A DNA stretch of 64,000 nt from Epiperipatus broadwayi (Eukaryota > Onychophora > Udeonychophora > Euonychophora > Peripatidae): positions 667,501 through 731,500 of the forward strand of contig JAQFVV010012574.1 of assembly GCA_028023455.1 (NCBI GenBank), given 5' to 3'. The translations under genes and the position numbers were made by a program. Positions 13,501-25,079 of this stretch are shown piece by piece; within the stretch, counting starts at the first letter, position 1; each line of letters opens with the position of its first letter. The notes under the pieces were generated by a model, which had not been told where the DNA came from, did not search any database, and saw only the letters and a program-made list of their open reading frames with translations.

Positions 13501-14548
13501 AATATATATTATTACATATTTATTTTTTACAGAAATGTTTTATTTTTAAATATAAAAGAATATATTCTTCCATGTAATGTTACCATAGAGATTACAGATG
13601 TGGGAATTGCAACTATCTAGAAATGTCATCACTAAACAGACTGTTATAACATTTAATGATATCATAAAAATTATTAAAAAAATTAAACTTTTAAAGTATA
13701 TATTGATAGATTTACTAAATATTAAAAATAATTCATTTAGATTTTAAAAATAAACATCAAACAAAGCAAATTGCCTCCATTTTTTAAATTGAATGAGCTC
13801 TACCTGAAATTTGATGATGTGACAGCTCTTAGTTTTGATGAAAAATCTAATTTTTAAAATAATTCTGAAAGTCAAATGTGATTTTTTAAAATTTATTTCA
13901 CTTCTAAACAAAAATATCTATCAAATGAGATCAAATTTATTATATTCTAATAAATAATAATAGTTTAATATTATTGATAGCTTAAATCTAGTAAGAACAA
14001 AGAAATCTATCAGAAAACAGGAGAGTTAAATACCAATACAAACATTAATATTCTTCAAATTTAAGATATAGCAGATGATCTCTCCATTATGGTGCTTTAT
14101 TTGAAATATAGAAGTTTGTAAACAGTAAATAGATAGACCTAAACCAGTTGTAGAAAAATCATGATTTTACAGTAGTTGATAATTATAAAGTAATCCTAGA
14201 TGAAAATATGAAGAATTAGATTATCCATTTGAGTTCTGGTTCCCAAATTTTTGGAATAAACCTATTTGTTTAAAAGTTTATTTTGAGAGTTTAAAATCCA
14301 ATGTTTTCTTTTTAATTGAACAGTCAATGATTTTGTTCACATGATCAAAACAGTTTTCTTGATAAGAAATTATTCTTGGCTAATTGCAATATAACAATAA
14401 ATAATTCTTCATTTTATTTAAACATTATTTTAAACATATAATTGTCAATTCTTTAAAATAAATATTTAAAAAAAACAATTGAATTTATTTTTAAATTATT
14501 ATTTAATAAAATTCATTTTTATTTATAAAAAAGTATATATTGCTTTTA

Positions 14549-14581
<33 letters not shown>

Positions 14582-14900
14582 TACTTAATATTTTTAAAAT
14601 ATCAATGATATCACACTTCTAAATTAATAAAATTTATTTTCTATACATTTTATTAATCTACACAACAATAAATATATTCCAAAGGAATATATTATTTTCA
14701 TTAATCACCCTTTCACAAAAAGACATTTTATTACATTTAAAAATTATAATGTTATCAAAAAATAATAAACAATTATAATGTTGAATTTGATACCCTTAGC
14801 TGGAAAACAATACAAGAGTAGTAGTTGTGTGAAATTCAAAAGTTTTAGGAGAATATAACATGTAGAGAAAAAAAAAGTTATCATGTGCAATTTAAAAGTT
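7583..14900. other. Long AT-rich non-coding tract
   Basis: About 7.3 kb with only short fortuitous open frames, many poly(A)/poly(T) runs and short (TA)n stretches. It includes an (AAT)n tract near 14,549-14,580 and a weak direct repeat at about 10,210-10,340 (shared word ATCTTAATTCATAT). No TE domain, tRNA or exon could be recognised. Confidence 0.55.
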
Positions 14901-15350
14901 TTTCCCCCATAAGAATAAAGTGGGGGGGGTTAAGAAAGATGATTTATTAAAACAAAATAAAAGTGTAAGTTAAGTAAAAGATAAATAAAATTAGTTAAAA
15001 TCTGGTAATGAAGGAAAAGGCAAATATAGACAGGATTATAAGGTGACAAAAGAGAAAGGGGATGTTGGGGCATGAAGTTATTAGCCAAATAAATAAAATA
15101 AGATAGTAAATTTATATTGTTTTAACAGTTAAAGAAATAAAGTTGTGTTAAGATTTTGCTTTATCGTAACAGAAAATAAGTCAAACAGAAAAATAATATG
15201 AAATGGCAAAAATACACAAATTATGGCAGAATGTGAAACAGAATCAAACGAGGGCATGAAGTTAGTAAGAAAGTTACTAGATGAAATAATGGCAGATTTT
15301 GAAGAAAAAATAAAAAATTAAGAAAGGCAAAAGAACTAGGAAAGAAAGAA

Positions 15351-15602
15351 GTGATAAAAAAGGGAAATAGGGGAAAGAAAACTAACTATAAGGTTACCCA
15401 GGACAGGAGAATAGATAACCTTATTTGTGAGTGGGATGGAAAAAACATTAATTTTAAGCCACAAAAATGTGTGAAGATGACTATGCCAATGACTGGGATT
15501 CAAGTACAGATGTTGTGGGATTCTGGTAGCCAGATATTGCTAATGTTGGAAGCATTATATAAAGAGATGGTTCAACAATACATATCCAAACCCTACCAAT
15601 AA
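15351..15602 (+). pseudogene. Gypsy aspartic protease remnant
   Basis: An 83-codon frame containing MLWDSGSQILLMLEALYKEM, which matches the retroviral-type aspartic protease signature around the catalytic D-S/T-G. DSGS is encoded at 15,520-15,531. Such proteases cleave the element's own polyprotein. It lies directly upstream of the RT remnants, as expected for pol. The fragment is short and no flap or second conserved block is visible. Confidence 0.66.
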
Positions 15603-15712
15603 AAAAAACCCAAGTAACCATGGCAAACAACAAGAAGGTGCAATTAATTATCCATCAGATATTTCTAATTTAAAAGAGTTTGATGCATGAAGCTATACTG
15701 TGATCTGACTTC

Positions 15713-16800
15713 GTGCACAAAACCAGATGCTTGATCGATTATAAGAACACAAATATTATCTGTGAATGTGAAGTAATAGGATTTGGGATGGAAACAAGGA
15801 AAGAAATAAAGCAAAAAGGGATGTGTAATATAAAATGTCAGACAACAAGGCCAACAATAGAGAAAATTCAGGAATTAACAGACCAGATGCAAGGGGAATG
15901 GAAAAGGATCTGGAAAATTTACAGGTACAAATCCAATTTTTCTAACATACTTAATATAATCAAAGTTTATGAATATCAAATTAAAGTTATAGATGAAGTG
16001 CCATAACAGAGACAATCATAACCAGTACCACATCAGTATAGGACTGAGGTACAGAAACAATTAACCCAAATAGAAGACTGAGGGATAATAACAAAGTGTT
16101 CATCCCCTTACAATAATCCATTAGTGAATGTCAAAAAAGATAGGTAGATAAGACTGTGTCTGGATGCCAGGTAGTTAAATAAGATTACATGGTCAGACCA
16201 CAATGGTCCTCACCAATCAATAAATTAGTGAATAGATTCAGAGGAAAAACAATTTTTTTCCATTCTTGATATGACTGCCAGTAATTGGCTGATCAGATTA
16301 CACTCACTGACCATAAATACCCAACATTTCAGTATAATGCGATCTTATACCAGTTCAACAGGATGCCTTTCGGATTAAAGAATAGTGGGGCAGGCTTATT
16401 AAAATGCCTTCATCATATATTGTCTCAGGAGATCAAGAACATAGTTATCATGCATAGGTGATGTGATTATTGCACTTAAAATCTCAATGAGCACTTACAA
16501 ATCTTGATATGTTCAAGTGAGAATGTGAAAGAAGGGTGTCTGTATCAATCTTTAGAATAATCACATAGCAGCCAAAGAGGTGAATTTCTTGGGACACATG
16601 ATCAATGTAAAAGGATTAAGCTTCATCTGGACAAAATTTCAAGCAATTAAATATTATCCAACCCCTCATATGGTAAAACAGATTAGATCTTTCCTGGGGT
16701 TATGTAATTTTATAATAAATTTTATGAAAACCATTAATCCAATTACTATGAAAAGAAACCTCATAGAAATGGATTAAGGAGCCAAAAACTGACCTGAGGT
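15713..16800 (+). pseudogene. Gypsy reverse transcriptase remnant
   Basis: Pieces of a Ty3/gypsy RT in several frames: VYEYQIKVIDEVP (leader just before the RT), then after a stop QYRTEVQKQLTQIED, CSSPYNNPLVNVKKD, IRLCLDAR.LNKIT, FSILDMTASNW (motif with the first catalytic Asp) and PFGLKNS. The YxDD box reads CIGDV at 16,451-16,465, so a catalytic aspartate is replaced by glycine. Downstream, VNFLGHMINVKGL and IRSFLGLCNF (ORF 16,580-16,777) are the standard thumb/connection motifs. Multiple stops make it non-functional. Confidence 0.83.
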
Positions 16801-16839
16801 AGTAAAAAAAAGTTTCTCAGTCAGATGATACTAGTTTAC

Positions 16840-17230
16840 CCTAATTTAAAGAAACCAATCTTGGTCCAGATGGATAGCAGTGGATGTGGATTAGGGGCAG
16901 CATTGATGCAGGCCCAAGATGACAGGAGTCTCAGTATAAATTACTTTGTAAGCAGACCATTAAGAAATGCAGAACATAATTATGCTGTAACATAAAAGGA
17001 GGCTTTGTCTGTGGCATAGGCCTTCCAGAAGTTTCATCAGTTTTTGATGGGATCAGAAGTGATCATTAGGATAAATGATAAAAGTCTGGAGTTACTCAAG
17101 CACAGCTATTTAACAAATAGTAGACTAATCTGAGTCTTTTTCTGCAAGAATTCAACTACTCCATACAATACTATAATGGAAGTGAGTATGTGGTTGCAGA
17201 TACACTGAGCTGTAACTTGGGGCAAAGATG
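16840..17230 (+). pseudogene. Gypsy RNase H remnant
   Basis: VQMDSSGCGLGAALMQAQD, encoded from about 16,864, corresponds to the 'DAS..G.GAVL.Q' block of gypsy RNase H, with its metal-binding aspartate retained. Later sequence resembles the ..HNY..TEKEALA.. block but with a stop in place of the glutamine or threonine. Several frameshifts follow. Confidence 0.72.
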
Positions 17231-17453
17231 TATGTTTGGTCACAGCTTAACTAGAAGATTCCTTAGTGGAAGAACTGAAGCACCTTGGAAGGAAACAACA
17301 AGACCCTACATATCAAAGGATTATTGATAATCTAGAGATTGAGAGTGTGTTGGAAAGTGGGGATAAAGCTAAACAAAGGAGGAAATTTTACATTATTTGA
17401 CAGATGTGCAAGTGGGATGATCATATTCTGGAAAAATTACAAAAAAAGATTTA

Positions 17454-18166
17454 TTGTGTATATACAATGTCTGTATGGGCATCTATAAAGTAGAACACTT
17501 ATTAAAGACATGGTTTTATTGGCCAAATATGAGACCTCAGGTAGTAAGGATGTTGTATACATGTGAGGTTTGTCAGAAAAAGTCTGCAAATGAGTCTTAC
17601 CAAAAACCTTTGAGTGTCATAATTCCACAAAAGTCCAAAGAATTGATAGTCATAAATTTTTATGGGCCATTACCAACATTTCAAAAAATGAGATATTTAC
17701 TAGTGGTCTATGATGCTTTTTCCAAGTGGGTATCAGCATATCTGGTGTCACATGGCAACACCCAGAATGCAGTGTGTTCTGCAGAAACAACACTTTACAC
17801 AAATGAGGAAGCACCAGGCTATTGTCTGACCATGGAACACCTTTTACATCATATGAATAGTAAGGATGGATCAGGAAAATGAAACTCAAACATATACTGT
17901 CTTCCATCAGGAACCCACAATCTAACCCCTATAAGTGGATGATGAGAGAACTGGGCTGTCTCTTCAGGGTATACACATCTTCTGACCATAAAATATGGAT
18001 GAAGGTACTTCCTTGGGTATTAAATTATATAAACTGGGAACAGAATGAATCCACAGAATTTTCACCTATCCATCTACAATTTGGATGGTCAGCACCTAGG
18101 TTATACAAAGCCAAGTTACCAACCATTCTGGAAGATATCAGTGAGAAAGTGGACCAAAAAAAGTGA
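17454..18166 (+). pseudogene. Gypsy integrase remnant
   Basis: Two overlapping frames (17,454-17,882 and 17,879-18,166). The first carries a damaged zinc-binding H2C2 region (EHLLKTWFYWPNMRPQV, then YTCEVCQKKSAN) and the start of the DDE core: VINFYGPLP, where the first catalytic Asp is Asn, then YLLVVYDAFSKW. The second Asp survives in another frame as SDHGTPFTSYE. The third acidic residue, expected in a NP.ERV motif, is lost: the sequence reads SNPYKWMMRELG. Two of three catalytic residues are therefore altered. The tail LQFGWSAPRL is the usual C-terminal core motif. Confidence 0.85.
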
Positions 18167-18507
18167 AGGTTCAACTAGAACACTGTGTGAAACTACAGAT
18201 GCAAAGCAAGGGTATTAGCATGAACAAATTTAGGAAAGGGGATAAGATATGGTAAAGTTAAACCTAGTGAGTCAATTGGACAAACATATTTGTAGAAAAT
18301 TTCAAAATCTGTATAAAGGACCCTGTCAGATCAGTATGAAAATGGTCCAAATGCCTTCATTGTGAGAAATAATAAAGAGGAGAGGGGTACACATAATGCT
18401 AGGGTATTAAAACCATATAAAGTGAGAAATTAGAATACTACTTTGAACTGGATTATATAAAAAAAGGTTTTTTTTCATAATAATAAAATTTATACTTAAA
18501 ACTTTGT

Positions 18508-18543
18508 GAGAATAAAATACATTCAAACCCCTATTTTATTCTC
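18508..18543. repeat. Perfect 12 bp inverted repeat near the gypsy 3' end
   Basis: GAGAATAAAATA and its exact complement TATTTTATTCTC flank a 12 bp loop. It might be part of an LTR or a fortuitous hairpin. No second copy was found near the 5' end. Confidence 0.6.
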
Positions 18544-18799
18544 ATTCTCTGATCCCAGTGGTATTGTACCATTTAGATATGTATGGTTCAATTATATTAG
18601 CATTAAATAAGATTTAAAAGAAGTAAAATTTAAAAAATCATCAATGGATGTAATTTAGTTTTTTTTATTAGTTAGTATAATGTATATATATTTTTGATAC
18701 ATACATACATTTTAAATAATTAGCTTAATAATAAGAAGGGAGAGATCAAAAATATTTAAATTGTAATAATAAAGATTTAATCATCACATTGTGAGTCCT

Positions 18800-18900
18800 A
18801 AAGCATAAGCTTGTGGTTAAACACCTGTAGAGGTCCCTACTATCGCATTTTACATGCATATTCTCGAGGTTACAGCCTCAGTAAATATTACTTATGTAAT
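18800..18900 (+). repeat. Dispersed repeat with TAGAGGTCCCTACT core
   Basis: Matches the reverse complement of 40,760-40,850: TGTAGAGGTCCCTACT, TCGCAT, TGCATA and GGTTA.AGCCT occur in the same order with similar spacing. The family is not recognised. The GTGGTTAAACACC preceding the core is reminiscent of a tRNA-type A-box, so it may be a SINE. Confidence 0.6.
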
Positions 18901-19734
18901 CAATGTGCATTTAATAAATTTATAATTACATATCATTTTATGTAATATTCGCACAAGTTTTAATACTGAGATTTTTTTATGCTGACAGTAGCCAATATTG
19001 AGAATTATCCAAAAATCACACAAAATAATTCACTATTTATAAGTAATATTATGCTTACTTTGTAGTAATACATAAATGTTTGTAAAGAAATATTTTAATA
19101 TATGTTAAGTTCTTACTATGAATCTGATTCTTGGATATTTAACAGAAGAGAAATATTGATATTTCAGAACAGTCAATAAAGTATGGAGAGATATATGTTA
19201 AGAATAACAAGTAGAGATCAAAAATGAAATATATGAATGAGAAAACAAAAACACAACACTGACATTATTGAAAGAACTAAAAAAATGAAGCAAAGTTAGG
19301 CTGATATATTTTCTAGAAAAAATGATAATAGATGGACAATTGAATTCATGGACTAGTTTCAAAATATTTCCCAAGACCCAAAAAGAGACCACATGTAAGA
19401 TGGACAGAAAAAATAATAGTTTGTTGCATTAGAGAAAATGGATTAAACTTAGAGGGCCCTTCATCCTGCAGTAGATCTATAATATCTGAAAATGCAATGA
19501 TAAATAATTTTTTTTTTTTCTAAAAACAAAATTATTGAAAAATTAAAAAATGAGATTCGTAATACATGACCGATTAGTTATAATTATGTATAATTAATCA
19601 ATCTGATAATAAATGTATATATAGGTGTATTAAATATTTAATTATTCATGTAGCAACTTAATTTTTAATAATGTCAACTTTTGACCTCCATTTACATACA
19701 TAAATTAATTTCCCTCTTATTTGTTTAAATATTA
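18901..19734. other. AT-rich non-coding DNA
   Basis: Nothing recognisable in this stretch. Confidence 0.5.
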
Positions 19735-19911
19735 TGATCTGGTCCAACAAAGGAGTGCTGATTCTAGATGAAATATGTATATTGAGGATCATGAATCCTT
19801 TTTGAATGTACTTGGTCATGTGTATTGTTTGCTTGAGATGGAGTGGAGGATGAAAAAACTGAAAATCCTAAGTTCAAATCCATCTGCTTATATATATATA
19901 TATATATATAT
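19735..19911 (+). repeat. SINE-like dispersed repeat, copy B
   Basis: Related to the copies at 6,790 and 24,375. It contains TGGTCCAACAAAGGAGTGCTG, GGTCATGTGTATTG, GAGATGGAGTGGA and a B-box-like AGTTCAAATCCATC, and ends in an (AT)n tract (19,889-19,911). The terminal TA repeat next to the B-box occurs in the same place in copy C. Confidence 0.68.
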
Positions 19912-22900
19912 GAAACATTCAGTATAAACAAGTTACATACTGCTTTAGAATTATTTAAATATTGCAAAGAAAATGCTAAAAATCTAACTTATTTTAAAAC
20001 ATTCATTATATAATGAAAAACTTTCTAACAATATCCCACAGTTAAAGGATGCATTGATGCTTTTTACGAATTAATTCATATCAAAATACATTTAAGAGAT
20101 TGCTATATTAATATTGGTTTTATTAAAATAGTAATAAAACAATGACTTTTATAATATATATATATATAAAAACAAAACTGGATTTGACCTTATAAAATTT
20201 ATGATTCTAATATAAACTGAATGTTAAAAGTATATAAACTTTATAATATGATCATTAATTATATATAAATATTGATGTACAGCTAAATTACAGCATATCT
20301 GTGAATTATCAATGTCTATATATATATATATATATATATTCCATTTTACAAGAAAAATTAAAAATTTTAGTTACTTTACAGGTGGTATCATTTACAATGA
20401 TTTCCTATAATTACCCACCATATGTATATATAATGGAGCTACTACACCTGATATTTCAATATTCTCTATTTTATTTATATATTATTTCAAAAAATACTAA
20501 AAACAAAGAAAGAATAAAATCATAAATTCACCATTATTTATCAATATGGCAGCTCACACACTGGAGTATTTCTTTGTTGTTGTTTTTTTTTTTTTTTTGA
20601 AGGGGGGGGCTCAAAAATTAAATTTTTTATTTAAAATGGTTTCATAATATAAAAATACTAATTATGTAACATATCTGTCAATTGTAAAGAATTTGTGATA
20701 TGCTTTGGTTTAAGTGATAAAATGATAGCTATTAATTTAATAGTAAAAAAAAATAATATTCTGAAATGAATGAATTATCCACTCATAAAATATTGAAATG
20801 AGAAAAACAAATATAAGCCACTATTGTTTGATTTGCTGAAATACCTAAAATTTTATTAATAGTACAAGATAATTTTTGATTAGAACTGAAAAATTGTTGA
20901 ATTTATGGATAGAAGATATGAACCAGAAAAATATTGCTTTAGATTGCTTTGTGTTTGTGCCAGAAATCTTTAAGTCAGTATGAAGGGATTAGTCTAAGAT
21001 CTACTAAAAATGACTCCATGAGATTTACTGAAAGAAGAGAGTGGATATAATTTAAAACATAAAAATTATTAAACAAGCTGCTTCAAGTTGAAAAAAAAAA
21101 CAACTAATAATTTGACACTTTCAGCATTCATTTTTATAAAATATATATATAATTGAAAACATACACATGAGAACACTATATATTTATGTAAAATGTATTT
21201 TCTCAATTTATTATTTCACTGGCTTTTTCATAACTACATTACTCTATTTTGTTTGTATTGTGTATATATATATATGAGGGTTTAGAAGTACTGCACATTA
21301 TCTGGTTAACATTATATATATATATATATATATATATCTTTGACAAATATTTTTGTTATATGAGATTATATATATATTAGTAAACATTTCTGAACACTGA
21401 AGAATATTTTCAAGAATGATTTATTAATTCAATGATAAGTAGCATTTGATACATAAATTATTTACAATAGAGAAAAGATTCAATTTAATTCATCTCTATA
21501 TATGTGCAATATTTTGCTATAAAGAATGTTTTAAAATTGGAAAGTATTTCAAAGTGGTCAGGAATAGACATCACTAAATTATATATATATTCTTAATATA
21601 TATTTTTTGCAATAATTTGTGGCTTTGTCTAAAGCAATTGTTTTATAAAAGAAAATATTTGTTTGCTTAATTAATCTAATATTCTTTTTTTTAAATATCA
21701 GACTAGAGAGTGCAATTCCAGCTGCTGGTACTAGTTCACTAAGATAGAGTTTGGATTCACATGGAAGTAAAGGGCCTATTTTCTGTGTTCTCCATAGCCT
21801 GTATATATCTGTATAGTAAACAGTATAGAGACTGAAGGGGGCTCACTGCAGGTCAACAGTTATTGGATTATACCTTTCCCAAAAATGACAATAAGCCAGA
21901 CTACTCTTTAGAAGGAATCAGATTACACAGAGAGGACATAGCTTGCCAAATAATTAGTTATACATATGGTGCTTTATCTATATACTGAGAACCACAGATA
22001 AACATGCTGCATCATATATATATATGAAGTACAGCTGGTGAGTTATTTTAAATAATTTCTTTAGTAAAAATGATATTTAAAATCTGTAATTCAAAAGTAA
22101 AACAAATAAATAATTTTTGCTTGAATTAAAAGTCTAAAAAACAAAAGATTGATTCATAGACAATTTTATTTTGAAAAAAGTAAACTCTAGACAATTTTAT
22201 TTTGAAAAAAAAAAGAGTAATCCAAAAATCTTTCTGGATTGGAAAACAAAAGACTTGCTGGAGTATTTTTTTTAAAAAAGATGTTTATAATTAATCAAGA
22301 GTATCCTAACAATGATGTGATATTATTTTTAAAAAAAAAAAAAGAAAAAGAAAACTTTTATGAAAAACTGTAAAAGAATTAATAGTACTTTTTTTTAAAA
22401 AAAAAAAGAAAAAAAAATCTTTTTTTTTGTCTACCATTAGATAATGAATAAATTAATAACTGATTCATATATATATACACATGCATGTGTGAATTTTATA
22501 AATACTTTCAACATGAAATTCAAATGTGAAAATATGTTTAATATATTTATTTTGATAAATTAAAATATATGATATAAACATCAGTGGGTGCACACATTTT
22601 TGTGTGTACACATATATACATGAAAACCATTATTATTTATGCATCATTAAAATGTGATAACTTATTTTTTATTATTTTTATATGCCAATTACCATGTGTT
22701 ACAGCATGTCTGTGTGCTTGTATAGATGCATGTCAGGTCGACACCTATATGTTAAAATTAATATTTTTATCATTATATGACAATGAAAATATGTTAATAA
22801 TTTATTATACCACACATCTGGGTGCTGATATATATATATATATTGTAATGAGATGGGGGTGACACTAGGTCATATTTGGGTAATGGTCATAAAATAAACA

Positions 22901-23002
22901 AAATTTTAAAATTAAATATTAAAGTAATTTTTACTATTTAAATATAATTTATAAAGTAATGTTAAAGTGAGAAATTATTTTTAAAAATGTTAAGGTAATG
23001 TT

Positions 23003-23041
<39 letters not shown>

Positions 23042-24374
23042 TTATATAAACGCATTATGAGATATTTGTAAATCACTATGTGATAGCAAATTGTATTAAT
23101 CAAAATCAGAAAGCTTAATTCATATGTATGATATAGCCAGCAGACTTTAATTTCATTTTAATACTTATTAATACATTTATATTTCATTATTAAAATTATT
23201 CCAGTGAATTTATTTAATCCTAAAATGTTTCAGATTATTAACAGTTATAGAGCTTTTGTTTTCTGAGCTAACTTCATGCATAATGGTCTGTTATATAAAA
23301 GGGGGGTTATATTTAGTATTTATGGACATCCAGTTGATGATGATCTTAGATTGGTAAAAAGGGGATATTCTTTAAACTCCATGCACATTTTATTTAATTT
23401 AGTATTTCTGAGAAATTAAGTTTATAATTGGCCAGTACATTAATGCACTAAATGGCCAGAGCATTGATGATCAGCATGTTTGAGTATCCCAGAATTATTG
23501 TTTTTGTTGTTATATATTCTGATGAATTAGCACTTAAGTTTGTGCATCCAAATTATTGTCTAAATAATCTGCCCCATGCTGGAAAGGGTTAAATTATTAG
23601 TCTGGTCTATAGTAGACCCATTTCAAATCTAGTCACAAGATTGACAGATGGTACTTTTTGGGTAATGCTGGTAAACTTATAATTACTTAATATAGTTAGC
23701 TGTGTTGATCTTTTATTCCTCATAATATTGCATGCTCATTATATTCATTCCTCATATTTATTTTATATTTAATATTTAAATTTTTGTATTAACTTGGGGT
23801 TGATGATAATGAATGCCATCACTCAGATTTGTTCTAAAAGATCTGTACCATTGCAATATATGTATTAGTGATGATGATTTTTATTACCCTTGCTCCATAT
23901 TGCATCCATACCATTACAATATATATGTATATATAAATTAAAATCTAATCTATAGGTGTCTAATGTGTTGTTTTCACAACTTTGGTACCATCCTCCTCAG
24001 ATAAATAGCCTAATGATTATTACTTATTGCTTATTAGGCTAAAAATTTTCATTTTATATGGAGCTTAGATATACATTTTAAGCTTAATTAAATATTAATA
24101 TATTTGTTATTATTGAACCTAAACTAAGAAGTAACTTTTTCAGATGTCTTTATTCATGTGATTAAAGTATACTTAATAAAATGAAAAGTCAATTTAATAA
24201 ACAAATTAAAAGGAATAATATTAAAAACTGTATTAATAATATGAAATGGATTTCATTACCATTCTATCATCAGATTTTTAATGAAATGGAAGGCTGAAGA
24301 GTTGCGAGTTGGAATCGTTTGAAGCCTGTCCATTAAAGTATGACGATTGGCTATCTTAATATAAAGCTGAGCAC
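19912..24374. other. AT-rich tract with short (TA)n microsatellites
   Basis: About 4.5 kb without a recognisable gene. Short AT microsatellites occur at 20,318-20,339, 21,313-21,337, 22,830-22,843 and 23,007-23,037. A G8 run follows poly(T) near 20,600. A 280 bp segment with more balanced composition at 21,710-21,990 (CCAGCTGCTGGTACTAGTTC and neighbours) stands out but matches nothing I know. A 23 bp direct repeat (TAGACAATTTTATTTTGAAA core) occurs at about 22,158 and 22,189. Confidence 0.5.
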
Positions 24375-24575
24375 TGATTGTATATATGTGTGAGGATAGT
24401 AATCTAGACCAACTGATGATTGCTGGTTTAGCATAAAATACATATATTGGTAATTATTTATCTTTTCAACATGTGTGTGATCAGGTGGGGCAGCAATATG
24501 AGATGGAACTGAGAGTAGTAGGTCATGTGAAAGTCTGAGTTTGAATCCCGCATATATTACATATATAAAAGCAGG
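24375..24575 (+). repeat. SINE-like dispersed repeat, copy C
   Basis: Best-preserved of the three copies: CTAGACCAACTGATGATTGC, TGTGTGTGATCAGG, GAGATGGAACTGAG, GAAAGTCTGAGTTTGAATCC and a TATA-rich end. GTTTGAATCC is close to the pol III B-box consensus. It lies just upstream of a PLE remnant. Confidence 0.68.
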
Positions 24576-24689
24576 TTTAAGCCTGTCCAATGTATTTAAT
24601 AATAATCAAGTGAATTTTTTGAAAAAGATTTATACTGGAAAATATATTTCATTTTATGGTTGTATAATTTGAATAAGATGGTTAATAAT

Positions 24690-25075
24690 TCTAAGGATAA
24701 ATTATCTAAGGATGGGGTAATATAGTTTATCAAACTCTTGCAGATGTATTGCTTTATATATTGAGGAGATGAGGTGTAGTATTGAAAAGAAAGTTAAAGA
24801 AATTAAGTTATTATATAAAAGAATATTGATGATAATTCAAAGAGAAAAAGAATAAAGGTGACTCATTTACAGAATCAGTGTTTTATGATCATGATAGAAA
24901 TTATAAATGTAAATTTGATTTTGATATGAAATAAGATTTTAAATCAAGAAAGAAATAATGAAAAAAGAAAAATTAAAGAGGCAATTTTTATTAATCATTA
25001 TAAAAATATGATAATAAATAGACAATCAGTGAATATTAAGATTAGTGAATTATGGGACATGTAAATTGACATGTG
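24690..25075 (+). pseudogene. Penelope-like element, GIY-YIG C-terminal remnant
   Basis: With several stops removed by inspection, the + strand shows the ordered landmarks of a PLE GIY-YIG nuclease: a cysteine-containing strand followed by IY-G, then SIEK..KE (the R/K-rich helix), a spacer, YKCKFDFD, and the terminal RKIKEAIFINHYKNM..NRQSV and KISELWDM. This last block is the classic 'R..KEAI.I......INRD....S..W' end of PLE proteins. The RT part is not visible upstream. It is a short 5'-truncated relic. Confidence 0.68.
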
Positions 25076-25079
25076 ACTT

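Larger units (their letters stand above)
15180..18430 (+). mobile_element. Degenerate Ty3/gypsy LTR retrotransposon (pol region)
   Basis: Fragments of protease, reverse transcriptase, RNase H and integrase occur in the canonical Ty3/gypsy order on the + strand over about 3.2 kb. Many stops and frameshifts break them. No convincing gag was seen. I could not find a pair of LTRs, although AT-rich purine tracts near 14,870-14,960 and an inverted repeat at 18,508-18,543 lie near the expected ends. Boundaries are therefore approximate. The integrase most resembles the invertebrate group with SNP..RVMRELG..FR in its core. Confidence 0.85.

Noticed and set aside
14870-18543. LTR pair flanking the gypsy pol
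   Set aside because: I looked for matching direct repeats at both ends and found no convincing pair, so LTRs are not annotated.
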